DNA of 64,000 nt from Pogostemon cablin. Taxonomy: Eukaryota; Streptophyta; Magnoliopsida; Lamiales; Lamiaceae. The stretch is taken from contig CM042985.1 in NCBI GenBank assembly GCA_023678885.1, forward strand, positions 21,492,465 through 21,556,464. The letters are read 5' to 3'. The notes beneath the pieces are model-generated. The model saw nothing but the letters and a program-made list of their open reading frames with translations. It made no database searches and had not been told where the DNA came from. Shown piece after piece: positions 45,223-58,226 of the stretch (its first letter is position 1; each line of letters opens with the position of its first letter). The position numbers were made by a program, and so were the translations under genes.

Positions 45223-45795
45223 GTATTTAATATCTAATCTGAATACTTACACAATAAATGCATCCTCAATAGTTCATGTGATGGGACCAATAATCTCTAA
45301 GGTTCCTAAATAACATAATGCGTTTCTATAAGAAATTTACATGACTCAAATGTGATATTTCCAAAATTGAAAAGCAGTTGGATAAAAAATATTCAAAAAA
45401 AGATTAACTATATCAAATCTATTATCTCTAAATTGTAAAGCTCCATTGCCTATTATCTCTAAACACAACAACTTACAAAACTTGAGTTCATCTAAAAGTT
45501 ACCATATTATTTTTTAAGTGAAAAAAGTTCTAAAATAAGATTAGTAGAGAGAACGATAAGTTATACCTGCTCCCCCACCTTTCATGGATGCTCTTTAATT
45601 TCTTCCTGCTACTTCTTTCTTCTTATATATCCCATTTCCTACCAATGTGAAACAAAATATTACATCTAAAGCCTCGTATAAACATTAAGTGTGAACCTTC
45701 TGTGAATAGGCTCTCCAATTAAGAATAAAATAGACATGAAAAATTAGAAACATAAAATCATAACTATTCACGTATTTCAGAATCACAACTGGATC
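45223..45795. other. Intergenic, nothing identified
   Basis: AT-rich. A minus-strand piece near 45567-45640 ends at a possible donor (GGAGCAG|GTATAA), but its frame contains a stop. No feature called. Confidence 0.4.
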
Positions 45796-46263
45796 TGTTG
45801 GAAATTTATTAATTTCCATTATAATCTAATTGTGGGCAATATATTATTATGCAATTATATTAGCTATTCAATTATTTTATGGACTTAATTAAGTGATCCA
45901 ATTAAGGTTAAAGGTCCATGGGCAATAATAATAAATGATATGGGCATATTGAGTAGATACCCAATACTACATGATTAGGTGATTATGGGTGGTCTAATCA
46001 AGTAGTATATAAAGGCTCACAGGTTATGGTCCCCAAAATATTAAGCCGCACATTGTCTTTCCTTCTCCCCATCGGGAGGGATTACTACGGTCCCCATAAG
46101 GAATAAGGAGGCTTAGATGAGGAAGACTACAATACCTACCAATCTCCAAGTTCGTATTCTGTCCAGACAACTCATGGATCTGGATTAAGGTACGCTTCCG
46201 CTTTACGGTCATGATCTCGGTTTATCATAATAGGGTTAAGGTTTAATGGATTAATTTCCAACA
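45796..46263 (+). repeat. 5' LTR of copia-B
   Basis: TGTTGGAAATTTATTAATTTCC to ATTAATTTCCAACA. The ends form an 8-9-bp inverted repeat (TGTTGGAAAT / ATTTCCAACA). TATA-like AGTATATAAAGGC at about 46003-46015. Confidence 0.95.
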
Positions 46264-46265
46264 AG

Positions 46266-46277
46266 TGGTATCAGAGC
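46266..46277 (+). other. Primer binding site of copia-B
   Basis: TGGTATCAGAGC two bases after the LTR. Confidence 0.93.
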
Positions 46278-49200
46278 CACCCTATCTATGATTCTCTGAG
46301 ATCTGTATAATTGATGTATAGTAGTTGAGACTATGATTAAGTTACGATCTTGACTGCTGTTAAGGATTAAATCATTTACATCAATTAGTTAATTATTTAT
46401 GAATTTAATAAGTTTCTTCTTCTATTATAATAGAAAGAAAGGAGTTGAGCAAACATTCAATGGTTAACAATTACATTGGTAATTGATATCTGTTATTATT
46501 ATAACTATTATAAGTTCGTCTAGTTATGTTTTGATGGATAATTTATTAATTTAAATTGTGGTTTTATTAAATTAGTTTTAATAATGATTTATTCGTTTGA
46601 TGCCTAATCTCTTGTAAGAATAAGGCTCGAATTATGTATAGGCCAATTCCGTTAATATCTCCCATTTGCCGTCCGGTGTTGATTGCAAATTATATTGACA
46701 GATTGTGAATATCATTGAGATATTATATCCTACGTTGCTATCATATTGTTGGATTCACAATGGTATTTAGATTCAATTTTTGGGTTGAATCGTTATGTGG
46801 CATCACATATTTAGATCCATGAAATGGAAATTACTTATGGGACATTAAAGAAAGATTTTCAGATTGAATACTTGAGACTTGGAACTTGGAAACAGTATCA
46901 TTTAAAGTGGATTGCGGATTTGGTGTGTATAACATGCATATGTATACGTTTTGTATTCGGAGTATTTTTTATAACCTTAAATAAATTAAGGATGTTTAAC
47001 TAATTTAGTTTATTCTAAATTAGGAATCAGAATCAATTAAATTAAATTTCAGTATCATTTAATTATTTGGCATCAAATTTGGAAATTTTTGGAGTGAGTG
47101 TAGATACTGAGTATGATGAATTCCAACCGTTTGCCTGTCATTAATTTATTGACATTAGCATGTTGATTCCTTTGAATCGGTTTAAGCCATGATAATAATC
47201 TCTAACACTGCCTTAAATTGTTGAATGGGCTATTGACTCCCCATTCATCTTCACGTTAAATTATAATCGATTAGATTAATTTTTTATTATACCTATGACA
47301 GTAATTGTGGTACTTCAGTGTCATGAATATGCATGCTATCAATTTCATAAGTCATGCACTTCAGTCATTAAATATTCATGGATTTATTACTATGTGTTGA
47401 TTGCAATTTCATTATGGCCTGGGGTGATTACATTTGAATTTGTACTTATGACCATTGCAATTACAAAATTACGGTGATAAATTTAGATATGGCAGTAATC
47501 TTGTTATTTTATTAATTTGTATTATTACTTACGTGAAGGTTTAATTAAAGATATTGGTCTAATTTAATTTTAAATTAGGATTTGAATATCTAATTAAGTT
47601 AATAAATCTTTCATTATTCATGAATATGTGAGAATCATGAAACATTCTCATTTGGTTGTGGAATTTAATTATATTAAATTGGGGAGACAGTTTATGTCGT
47701 CTAATTAAATATTTATTTAATTAGTCTAGTAAACCTTCAATCTAGTAAATCAAAGCACCATGTTGCCAAAGCAATATCGTGTGTGGAGAAAAGCTTCATT
47801 GAAATTACATAGATGGGTGTGGTATTATTTATGTGTTCTGTGTTCGGCCCACAGGTAGGCACAGTTTGACAGAATAATAACACACATGTGATAATAAGTA
47901 TGTGATAATTATTTGGATTATTCATGTGAACATGAGTCGGTCTACAGATAGACTCTTGTTTGACAAAACTTATTGTCAATACTTGATTATTACACCAAGA
48001 TTACCCCTGCAGTTAATTTTTGTCCATAGATGAGGTTAATGTTGCACAAGGTGTCTTGTGATGGGTCCCCAATTAATAATGTTGTGCAAGTGTATCTTCA
48101 TGCGGGTATTGATCGGCCCAAAGGTAGATTAATATCTGGCCCGAAATACATAAGCACATATGGTGGTAATACGTGATGATTATTTGGTTACATGTGAGTA
48201 ATAAGTCGGCCCAAAGAAAGGCTATTGCTTGACAGTTTTTATTATCAGTATTTGACCACTGCGTGAGAGCATTTTATAAATTAGTATTGTTGTCCAAAGA
48301 CTTGATACTAATGTTGTGCTAGAATCCTCAAGATGATTCTAATTTAATTAAATTTTGAAAGATTATAAAGTTTAGTCCAAGAATGATAATCATTTTGGAT
48401 TAATTCTCTCTACAATTAAGAAGTCTGCTTATTGAGTTTTGCTTATATCAACAACTCTTATACATGATGATTGAACTCCAATAATAAAGATGAGGCTAGT
48501 AATTCAAGAAAAATTTGGTCTCAATAAAGTATAAGGGCAATACAAGAAAACCCATTAAGAAAGCTGCTAAAGATAACTAAAGTACAACCTTTTGTTTACT
48601 CCTGAAGGCTTGTGGAATTGTTCTAAAATACACCACATTGAGATTACTTAGTATGAATGGTGTTGTGGTGTAGTTAAAAGACAAAAATAGTACTCCACAA
48701 CATATGATTACTAATTGGAGAAATTATAAAGATTGCAGCTTTATGGTCTCAATAAAGTTCCAACCAAAGTAGTTGTGAGAACTCTTTGAGTTTCACATAT
48801 GGTGATATCCAACCAAGGCTAGATCATTTGGATCTACTAAAGAAAATTAGATTCAAATAGATACAAGCTACTTTATTGGTTTTAAATAAAGATAATAAGT
48901 TTATGATCCAATTAATTAGATCATATTTGAGACGGGTAATAAGATATTCTGTGAGGATGTTGATTTGGAGGGGAAGAATAATATTAGAGACATTGTCCTT
49001 AAGGGGGAGTTGATTTGATCCCCACTTATACTTTAAAGAATTGGTGCAAATTTAGAATAACAATATGACAATGTCAATAATATTTAAAGAATAATAAATT
49101 CAACAACCTCAAGAATTAATGTCACTAAAGAAACCACTAGAGTTTGGAGAAAAACAATTCGGATAATTATGTAGTTTTCTCCTAAATAATGAGGACACTA

Positions 49201-50767
49201 TGGAATTAATGGTAGAACATTCAAACAATGTTAATCAAGCCATGTAAGGTCCAAATAGTTTAAAGTGGGATAATGCTATAAGTTATGAGTTTAAATCAAT
49301 ACAAGGTGATTAGGTCCGCATCTTGGTAAATGATTATGCTCAAAAGGAAAAGAAGGCATTGCTTTAAAAGACTTTCTATCCGGTTACTGAGAAAGGTTCT
49401 TTTAAGATAATCGTGATATTGGCAGCACATTTTAGTCTTGATTCACATTTGATGGATGTAAAAATAAAGTTTCATGATGGTAACATTGATGAAATGATTT
49501 CAATGATTTAAGAACTAAAATGAAATCCATCCATGATTCAAGAAAACTTTCCCGTAATGGAATCACAATCATCATCATGCAGTTTTTTTTATCTCATTTG
49601 GTTTTGAGACAAATATAGATGATTATGTGATTCAGTGGGAGAATGTTTAAATTAAACTAAGGGAGACAAGTGAAGTCTCAATAAGGTGCCCTAAAGTTAA
49701 ATTAAAGATTTAAGAAATGTAGAAAATTTTCTACTATTAATTGACTATTGGAAGTTGTTGTATGATGAGGTCTCTACAAGACCTAATTTGGCTTATTAAG
49801 TAGACATTTAAGTAACTCTAGTATGGATCTTTATAAAGTATGTATAGAGAACTAAGGATAACATGTTTGTACATCAGGTATCAGATTTGTTAGAGATCAT
49901 GAGGAATTCTGATTCTGAGTTTGTTGGATGCCAATATAGTATGAGATCCACTTCAGGTTACATCTTCTGTTGGTCTGGAGAGCTATACAAGTAAAAATAT
50001 TAAGCAAACGCTTTAGCTCATTAACCATAACAACAGAATCAGTAGCACACTAAGGGGTATTCAAACATGAAATAAAGGTTGCGAAGTTTTGTCACTTAAA
50101 GTATATTGTGACAGTTAGTTCGCAGTAAAGTATTAACGACAAGAGTACAATGAGTCAAGCATATTGACATAGAATTCTTGATTGTTAAAGAAAGTATTTT
50201 GTGTAGATAAAATTTTAGTAGAGCATATTGTGATAGACTCCAAATGAGGATTCACCACTTATGTATTCAATGCCCTGTATTTGAGCTAGCTACTCATGTG
50301 AGTATTATATGGTTTTAGAATATATTGGTTTAGTGGGAGTCTATATTTATTGATCTTTAAAGTTTTTAAGACACTTTGTTTTAGATAATTCAGTTTTCTG
50401 CAGAATAAAGTTGATGGTTTTGAATTCATTGTGAATTCACTAAAGTTAATTTTTCTATTTTGTAATATTTTATATTATGGATTGATCTCACAAAAGATTA
50501 AAGTTGGACCAGTTGAAAATAGACATGTTTTGATCACATTGCATGTAATTTCCATGCTACTCACCATATTTGATCTATATCATTGAGTATATTGATATTG
50601 GTGATTGTCGGGGTTTAACCACGATTTATAATGTGGTGAAAGCCGCGGTAATTTCATATTAGTATATGAGATGGACCAGATTGTTAAGTATAGCATGAAA
50701 AGGAATAGCATAAAGTTGCGCAACTAAGGACTCTTGATATAATTGCTTTCGGAAAATATATAGCCCA
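46278..50767 (+). pseudogene. copia-B gag-pol remnant
   Basis: Most of the 4.5-kb body is too worn to place. RT is recognisable at about 49375-49640: FPVTEKGSFKIIVILAAHF, LMDVKIKFHDGNIDEMI and SFGFETNIDDYV, which correspond to the SPV..DSFR, MDVKTAFLNG and SFGFE..DDCV stretches of Ty1/copia RT. RNase H traces at about 49920-50050 read MRSTSGYIFCWSGELY. Earlier parts contain two imperfect copies of a segment with GTCGGYCCACAGGTAG / GTCGGTCTACAGATAG (47846, 47938), also seen near 48110 and 48200, suggesting a tandem repeat of about 90-140 bp at 47800-48330. Confidence 0.75.
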
Positions 50768-50777
50768 AGTGGGAGAT
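50768..50777 (+). other. Polypurine tract of copia-B
   Basis: AAGTGGGAGAT just before the LTR, the same as in copia-A. Confidence 0.85.
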
Positions 50778-51245
50778 TGTTGGAAATTTATTAATTTCCA
50801 TTATAATCTAATTGTGGGCAATATATTATTATGCAATTATATTAGCTATTCAATTATTTTATGGACTTAATTAAGTGATCCAATTAAGATTAAAGGTCTA
50901 TGGGCTATAATAATAAATGATATGGGCATATTGAGTAGATACCCAATACTACATGATTAGGTGATTATGGGTGGTCTAATCAAGTAGTATATAAAGGCTC
51001 ACAGGTTATGATCCCCAAAATACTAAGCCGCACATTGTCTTCCCTTCTCCCCATCGGGAGGGATTACTACGGTCCCCATAAGGAATAAGGAGGCTTAGAT
51101 GAGGAAGACCACAATACCTACCAATCTCCAAGTTCGTATTCTGTCCAGACAACTCATGGATCTGGATTAAGGTATGCTTCCGCTTTACGGTCATGATCTC
51201 GATTTATCATAATAGAGTTAAAGTTTAATGGATTAATTTCCAACA
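50778..51245 (+). repeat. 3' LTR of copia-B
   Basis: 468 bp, followed by GGATC. Ten of eleven differences from the 5' LTR are transitions. Confidence 0.95.
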
Positions 51246-51250
51246 GGATC

Positions 51251-52417
51251 TGCTGCCCAGAAAAAATTATTGCTCGCCATTGGTGCACAACGTTTGAATC
51301 TTATCGCACCTATATTTTGCGGCGACTATCCCAAACAAAGACGAAAAATTCAATCAAAATAACAATCAGAGCTTTCAATTATCGAGTTGTATGTAAAAAT
51401 TCAATCAAAATATATTTAACGTAAAAATAGAGTAAAGAACCAAACCTTTAAATGGTATTTAATTCATCTATCTTTATCCAATCATATGAGAATATAACTG
51501 CACTATATTTTGATAAACAACAATATTTATTGCTTCATCCCATCCGTCTGTGAATGCCTATCAAATTTTCAAACATTTTTAGAAAATTGGGAAATGCAAA
51601 CCATCATCATTAATAATGAATAATCTATTTCCTTGGCTCAGCTAAGATACATTTTTACTAGTATACTCCTTGCTCAAAACCTTGTATTACAGAAAACAAT
51701 AAATAAGAAACATATATTAAAGATTTAAAGAATGAAAAAAATATGAATACTAAAAATTAACAGACCAGGGTACTCATTTCATCAGTAGATGGTGGACGAT
51801 GATTATACATCAGCAGATCGCATGTACCATGAGAATAAAAATCATCTAAAAATGCTTTGGTTCTGTCCCCTATTACATACATAAAGCGTGGGCCTGAAAT
51901 ATAATAATATTAAAAAATGAAAGTATTAAATTCACTAATTAGGCAAGAACATCAGAAATAATAAATAAAAAAAGAATGAAAACTAATATGTCTATTGAAC
52001 TAAAATCTAAAAGATATGGTGAAAGTAAATGGTGATTCAGAGTTGGTCTTAAGCAACCAAGGTAATAGGAAGATAAATAAATTTGAGAAACATCTTGAAT
52101 AGTAAGAATAGTGCACATTGAATATTAAGGCATATTATAATATAAACATCTTAAATTTTAGTTAGAATATTATGATCTAAAAAAAATCTTAACCAAACGA
52201 AGGAAAATGACAAAGAATAGTGCACCTTGAATAGTAAAGCATGTGTGCCGGTTGAAGGGTAAGAGACTAATATATTCATACAAAAATGGGAGAAAAAAAG
52301 ACAATTGAAACTATAGTTATTAATAGAATAATAATACGCTTAATAGATGAGTAAAAATCACCAAGCAAACAAAGAAAAAGTCATACCTTTGTACAACAAT
52401 TTATTCTAAAGTACTGC
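51251..52417. other. Intergenic, one exon-like piece
   Basis: AT-rich. Apart from the segment at 51757-51893 nothing was identified. Confidence 0.4.
51757..51893 (-). other. Exon-like segment ending in a stop, unknown
   Basis: On the minus strand a T-rich tract and TTTCAG precede a 45-codon open stretch, PRFMYVIGDRTKAFLDDFYS, then HGTCDLLMYNHRPPSTDEMS, ending TAA. Composition is protein-like and unlike the repeats nearby. It could be a captured or decayed last exon. I do not recognise the protein. Confidence 0.35.
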
Positions 52418-52785
52418 ACATAACCTATCCTTACTTTTTATTTTATTCGTCATTTATGTTGATACTTTCCACGGACAATGATATCCTAAAAGGAATCCGA
52501 AATTGCAAAATTATCATAATTAATCCTAAAAATAGAAAATCAAGCTTTTCGATATTTAATTGTAATGAAAAAAGAAACCAAGAGGAAAGAATAGAAGCAA
52601 TAAAAAGAAGCATATGTTGAATGGTTCTAAAAAATTACAAAATACAAAAGAAAAATATAAGCACGGCGGGGTATAAAAAAACACTCCTCGCATTCTAAGA
52701 AAATTCTATTAACCTTATAAGAAAAAAATTATATATATATATATATATAAATGTTTCAGAAATGTCCTTGTCCGTGCAACTATGT
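52418..52785 (-). repeat. Right arm of the ~365-bp inverted repeat pair
   Basis: Inverted match to 35103-35470. Its outer edge lies about 85 bp before the RPA-like exon of the outer Helitron. A (TA)n stretch at 52732-52749 corresponds to a shorter one in the left arm. Confidence 0.8.
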
Positions 52786-52871
52786 ATACGATATATTTTA
52801 TATTTCTACAACTTTTACATTATTAACATGATAAGGTTTTCTATTTAATTATTGTTATATTATATGTGTAG

Positions 52872-53141
52872 GGTTCGAAGATTCAAGCAACAATCCGCCA
52901 TAATCACATCTCAAAATTGAGAAATTGTTAAGTGAGGGGGCAACATATATTATATCAAATTTTCGTGTTGCAGAAAATATTGGATCGGTCCTTATTACAA
53001 ATCATGAATTCAAGTTGAACATCCACAATTACACGTTGGTGCAATTGACTTTGCCATTGGAAACCAACATAACTAGCTTGAATTTTATTGATTTTGATAC
53101 AATCAATTCTCAAGACACCAATAGAGATACAGTACTCATAT
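52872..53141 (+). pseudogene. RPA70/DUF223-like exon in the outer Helitron
   Basis: After an acceptor (ATGTGTAG) it reads GSKIQATIRHNHISKL, shifts frame by one base near 52922, then LLSEGATYIISNFRVAENIG and ITNHEFKLNIHNYT, ending ...DTVLI at a GT donor (53142). This is the OB-fold middle of plant Helitron-encoded RPA-like proteins, single-strand DNA binding. The first exon (with MDEK) is missing upstream. Dead by frameshift and loss of exon 1. Confidence 0.7.
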
Positions 53142-53289
53142 GTATGTTTAAAAGTTTATTATTATATTTTAATAGAAACTAATTATACTTTTAAAAAAGT
53201 GGTTCTATTTTTTCTTTCAATGATAATATCCACATACATAATTACTTTGGTGATAAAAATAAGAGATATAATTTGTGTTAGTGCAAGGG

Positions 53290-54567
53290 GCAATAATTGT
53301 AATTATGATTTTTTCAAATCAGAAAATAATTTAGTCCAAATCTTGATATCTAGAATAAATTCAATCCTGGCATCTATTTCTCAAATAAATCTCAGCCACC
53401 CCTCAGCCACTTATTAAAATAATTAAATAATTATAATAAAACCAATTCTGGCCATCTATTTCTCAAACAAATCTCAGTCACTCATTCAAATAATTAAATA
53501 ATTATAATTATGACCTTTTCAAATTAGGAAATAAAATATTATTTATTAAAAAATTAATAATATTAAATATAAATTCAATCGTACTCATCTATTTTTTAAA
53601 CAACCACCCATTAAAATAATTAAATAATCGTAATTATAAAATTTTCAAATTAGGAAATAATTTAATGTTTTCAAAAGGAGTTAGGGTTTTAGGGTTTAGG
53701 ATTTAGGGTTTTAGGGTTTCAAGGTTTATCTTAAACAAATCCCAGCCACCCATTAAAATAATTAAATAATTATAATTATGACTTTTTTAAATTAGGAAAT
53801 AAGATATTATTTATTTAAAAATTAATAATATTAAATATAAATTAAATCCTAACCGTCTATTTTTTAAATAAATCTCAATCACCCATTAAAATAATTAAAT
53901 AATTATAATTATAACTTTTTCAAATTATGAAATAATTAATGTTTCCAAAGCGTTTAAAGTTTAGGGTTTATTTTAAACAAATCTTAGTCACCCAATAAAA
54001 TAATTAAATAATTATAATTATGACTTTTTCAAATTAGGAAATAAGATATTATTTATTAAAAAATTAATAATATTAAATATAAATCCAATTCTAACCATCT
54101 ATTTTTTAAACAAATCTCAACCGCCCATTAAAATAGTTAAATAATTGTAATTATATTTTTTTTTCAAATTAGGAAATAATTTAATATTTCCAAAGGGTTT
54201 AGAGTTTAAGGTTTTAGGGTTTTGACTTTTTCAAATCAGGAAATAATTTAGTCTAAATCCTGACCATCTATTTCTCAAACAAATATCAAACACCCATTAA
54301 AATAATTAAATAATTATAATAATGACTTTTTAAAATTAGGAAATAAGATATTATTTATTAAAAATTAAATAATATTAAATATATTACTTGAATATATTCA
54401 AACAAATCTCAGCCACTCATTAAAATAATTAAATTAATATAATTATGACTTCTTCAGCTTTTTCAAATCAAGAAATAAGATATTATTTATTAAAAATTTA
54501 AATAATATTAATTATATTATTTGAATATATTCAAAATTTTCAAACAATTCTCAACTACCCATTAAAA
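53290..54567. repeat. ~133-bp AT-rich repeat array, left half of outer Helitron
   Basis: Same unit as at 24.4-28.1 kb, about nine copies. TTAGGGTTTTAGGGTTTAGG lies at about 53682-53701. The array stops at CCCATTAAAA (54567) and resumes at TAATTAAATAATTG (58227), so the unit is cut exactly by the inner Helitron. Confidence 0.85.
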
Positions 54568-55884
54568 ACTTTAAGCTACTACTGGAGAGTTTTTTCTATG
54601 CTGATATGGCATAGCTGAGAAACCTCCTAAATGATGTGTTATTTTTACAATTTTTTTGGTCTTTAATATTCTTTTTTATGTTTCATTATTTATAAAAATT
54701 CTATTCTCTTGATTATGATCTAATAATAAAGAGATGTTGATTTCACGCAACTAATTGACATTTAAATTTATGATGATTTTAATGTAATTTAATGTTTATT
54801 TTTTTGTTGTGTGTATATATACTTGAATCAAGTTGAGATGAAATCACACATTAGTATTTCACATTTCCTCTGTTTTTATAGATCATTGTTATACTTTTAA
54901 TATTTTTTTATTTCGTTCTAAAATATATATGTGTAGTGATTTAGTTCTATTTTTACGCATTTGAGGTTATTTGCACTTATTATGTTTTTAGTAATTTTTT
55001 AAAAGAATTATTTTGATACAATCCTCATTTATAATTTTTATTCATTTTTTATACTTAATTTAGTAAAATATGTGTTGCATATTTGGAAGATTTTCCTTCT
55101 ATGAGGGCAAAAGCTCCAAAGAGAGGAAGAAGAATGAAAAATCAAATCCAAAATTTCAGACACAATGTTAATTATTATTTATGAATTTCTTTATTCTATA
55201 ATTTTTTTTGTTCTTTAATTAATTTGGAATACTTTTTTTAGATCTAAAAATTTTTTTTGTTTAATTTATGAATTATTAATGAATCATCATCATATATTGC
55301 AATCACATTTTACATATTTACACTTATTATTATTATTATTTGGAGGTACATTTTTTAAAATTTTTCTAAATAATTAATCAAATTATGTATAAAATTTAAA
55401 TTTCTATATCAACAATAAATTTCCTACTTAATGTATGTACCACCCATTATTTTTATTTTTAAAGTTATTTTATTTTAATTGAAATTTATTTATTTATTTT
55501 ATTATATAAACACAATTCAATGTTTTATGCGGTGATACATTAAAAAAATATTATATGCATTGATTTCTCTTATAAATTTAAGTGAATATATACCAATTAT
55601 GCATACTTATTCAATGTTTTGTATTTTATTACTTCCATGTAAAAGTGATTCATTTTATAATATATTCAATATATATGATTGAAAATTATATTTCTATAAT
55701 GAATAATCTTTAAATAGTATATTAAAGATTGAATATTATTGCAGCTTATTCTACAGCATATTCTGTGATTTTTTTTTATATTTCTATTTATTTATTTTCT
55801 CTTTTTGTTACACAATTAATAATTAATTTTACGTGTTATATCAGCCCCCAACATAAATTTATGGTTTGATCAATTTATAATTAA

Positions 55885-56023
55885 TTTGCTTTAATTAAGT
55901 CTAAAATGATTAACATTAGCTACGGAACTTTAATGAATTATCTTTAAATTACTTTAATTAAGTCTAAAATGATTAACATTGATTATGCAACTTTAATGAA
56001 TTATCTTTAAATACTCATTTAGT
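55885..56023. repeat. ~70-bp tandem duplication in the inner Helitron
   Basis: CTTTAATTAAGTCTAAAATG then ATTAACATT...ACTTTAATGAATTATCTTTAAAT occurs twice in a row with few differences. Confidence 0.85.
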
Positions 56024-56084
56024 TTGTTCTTTTAGACTCGTCTTCTTTTAATTCATTTGTTTCTTAAATAAATACTAAAAGGAT

Positions 56085-56182
56085 ATGTGGACGATAAATG
56101 TTAGGGTTATACGCATGTAGAGAGTTGCCCGAGATAAGAGTCTCTTTGACAATGAGATCTTCGCAATGATTTTAATGGATGA

Positions 56183-56274
<92 letters not shown>

Positions 56275-56740
56275 TCACCATTTCCTTATTTATATTCACA
56301 TTAAAAAATTGTACCAACTATTCAATTTTTCGATTTTCAGAATTCGAAGATAGAGGCATTCACCAAGTACAAGCGGAGTATAGATAAATGTACATGTTTG
56401 ATAAAGGAGGGTAGCATTATCAGCCTTTCAAACTTTGGCGTTGAAGAGCCTAAGGGTCCCATATACTCAACCCATCATCCTTATAAGTTAGAGATTCACG
56501 AATATACATCAATTAGGCCATGCACTATAGTCAACTTTCCAATGTATGGTTTTGACTTTGTTGTGGTAGAGGATATTCTAAATCGAAAAGTTGAGAGATC
56601 CATCTGAGTAGGTACAATATTTTTATTTTATTTTATTCTCAATGTTTTTTTTTATATTGTTGAAATGAAAAGCTGATTTAAATTTTTTGTGAAAATAATG
56701 TAGATGTCATAGGTGAAGTTCAGAATGTTGAAGAGTGTTG
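56085..56740 (+). pseudogene. RPA70/DUF223-like gene in the inner Helitron, decayed
   Basis: Exon 1 (56085-56186): MWTINVRVIRM, a TAG where the family has Trp, then RVARDKSLFDNEIFAMILMD EK, ending at a GT donor. The intron (56187-56340) starts with a long TA run. Exon 2 (56341-56607) joins in phase: NSKIEAFTKYKRSIDKCTCL, IKEGSIISLSNFGVEE, HHPYKLEIHEYTSIRP, FDFVVVEDILNRKVERSI. A third piece after ATGTAG (about 56704) reads DVIGEVQNVEEC and then a stop. The order matches plant RPA-like single-strand DNA binding proteins of Helitrons (NV-RVVR-W-RV, MDEKGSKI-A, DVIGEV). Two in-frame stops make it inactive. Confidence 0.8.
56187..56272. repeat. (TA)n microsatellite, about 40 units
   Basis: Uninterrupted TA run directly after the exon 1 donor GT of the RPA-like pseudogene. 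The Tyr-Ile ORF 56166-56387 is read through it and is not real as drawn. Confidence 0.95.
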
Positions 56741-57935
56741 AAAACTAATTAATCATATATTAAAAATGAAGAGATTGAAACTATCACAGCTTTGTCGAGG
56801 GTGTTGAAGAGTGTTAAGATTGAGAAGATGGATGATTTATAATGTTTTTATTTCTTAGTTAAACAATAGGAATCGTATTTAATAACGATAACATCTATAG
56901 AAATCGTATTGAATAACGATAAGACCTAGGAATAAACCCGTGTATATTTATTTATATGCACATGTATCTATCTTCTTTAAATTATATAAGCTTTTACCTA
57001 TTTTATAATTGTCTATTTTTCTCTTTTTATGTTATTAAAATTCTCAGCTATATATTTTTTGAAAAATCAAATATATATTTAGATTGGATTATATAACTTG
57101 CAAAATGTCCATAATTAAAAAATTCAATAATTTTCACGTAAATTGTATTCATATAATGTATTGTTAAATTAGTAATTTATTATATATATATATTTATAAT
57201 AACATGATTTTATATATGTAAGGAAATGATAGAATTTTTATAAAAGGATAAAGAGTTATTGGACAGTTTTTGTCCACACAAAATATTTACCATCCACTAA
57301 AATATTTAAGATTGTTAGTACCATTTAATATTTTGGATAGAAATAATTTGTACCATTTTCTTTATAAAATTACATTTATTTTACATTTATGGAATTCATA
57401 TAGGCAAAAGATGATAATTAAATTTGAATACCAAATGAATATTACAGTAAACCAACCACAACATAAGATTCTACTTAGATAAGTTAGATTAATTGATTTA
57501 ATACCTTACTATTGAATTATGACCATTTATTTAATTTTCATTAATTGTGTACATACATTACCCTAAAAATTGACGTTGTACAATGACTACGTACCATGAT
57601 TGCATAATGTTTGCATGATTCAATGAGTTAATGCTAATTTATACCAATACGAATTATGTAAGATACATTTATCTTACTGTTACACGAATCTTTAAAATTA
57701 TGCATGGAAATAATTAAAATTTATTTTTAATGTTTCACAAAACTCTTTAAAATTATACATGGAAATGTTTGACTCAAAACATGTCGTAATTAAAATTTAT
57801 TTATGTTTCACTAAAATTTTGGACATATTTATATTAACATATTTAATTCTAAAATGATAAATAATAATTAAAACGAATTAATTTAAGATGCATCCCCCAA
57901 TAAAAGTGCAAAGAGATTGAAAATCCTCTAATTAG

Positions 57936-58126
57936 ATGAAGGAATTTCTACCAACAAAACTAATAATGTAGGTTTTAAGGAAGTTTTTCAAAATTTAATG
58001 TGAATAATATGTAAATGTAATAAAAAATAGATGAAGAAGGAATTCCTACCAACAAAACTAATAATGTAGTTGAAGTTTTTCAAAATTTAATGTGAATAAT
58101 ATGTAAATGTAATAAAAATGCATATT
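57936..58126. repeat. ~95-bp tandem duplication near the inner Helitron 3' end
   Basis: AGATGAAGGAATTTCTACCA and the following AACAAAACTAATAATGTAG ... AATATGTAAATGTAATAAAAA are present twice in a row. Confidence 0.85.
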
Positions 58127-58226
58127 TCAATATTTAAATATCTAAATAAATTATTATAGAATATTTAATATTTTTAAAATAAGTATTTTTTTTCTTTCCC
58201 GTGCATCAGCACGGGCATCACACTAG

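Larger units (their letters stand above)
45796..51245 (+). mobile_element. Ty1/copia element copia-B, full length, decayed
   Basis: Two LTRs of exactly 468 bp, a tRNA-Met-type primer site, a polypurine tract and a perfect 5-bp duplication GGATC (45791-45795, 51246-51250). RT and RNase H remnants keep the plus orientation. LTRs differ at 11 sites by eye (about 97.6% identity). The body has no ORF of meaning. Confidence 0.95.
54568..58226 (+). mobile_element. Helitron (inner), 3.66 kb, non-autonomous
   Basis: 3' end: perfect 7-bp stem CCCGTGC/GCACGGG (58198-58204, 58209-58215), loop ATCA, then 11 bases ending CTAG at 58223-58226. It is inserted between A and T of the host repeat, without target duplication, as Helitrons do. 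The 5' end reads ACTTTAAGC; Helitrons normally begin TC, so one base may have changed. It carries an RPA-like pseudogene but no Rep-helicase. Confidence 0.85.

Noticed and set aside
46024..46212. 62-codon minus-strand ORF repeated at 51006-51194
   Set aside because: Shadow ORF in the two copia-B LTRs.
53088..53417. 109-codon ORF overlapping the RPA-like exon
   Set aside because: Different frame from the RPA-like reading, running from the exon into intron and AT-rich repeat.
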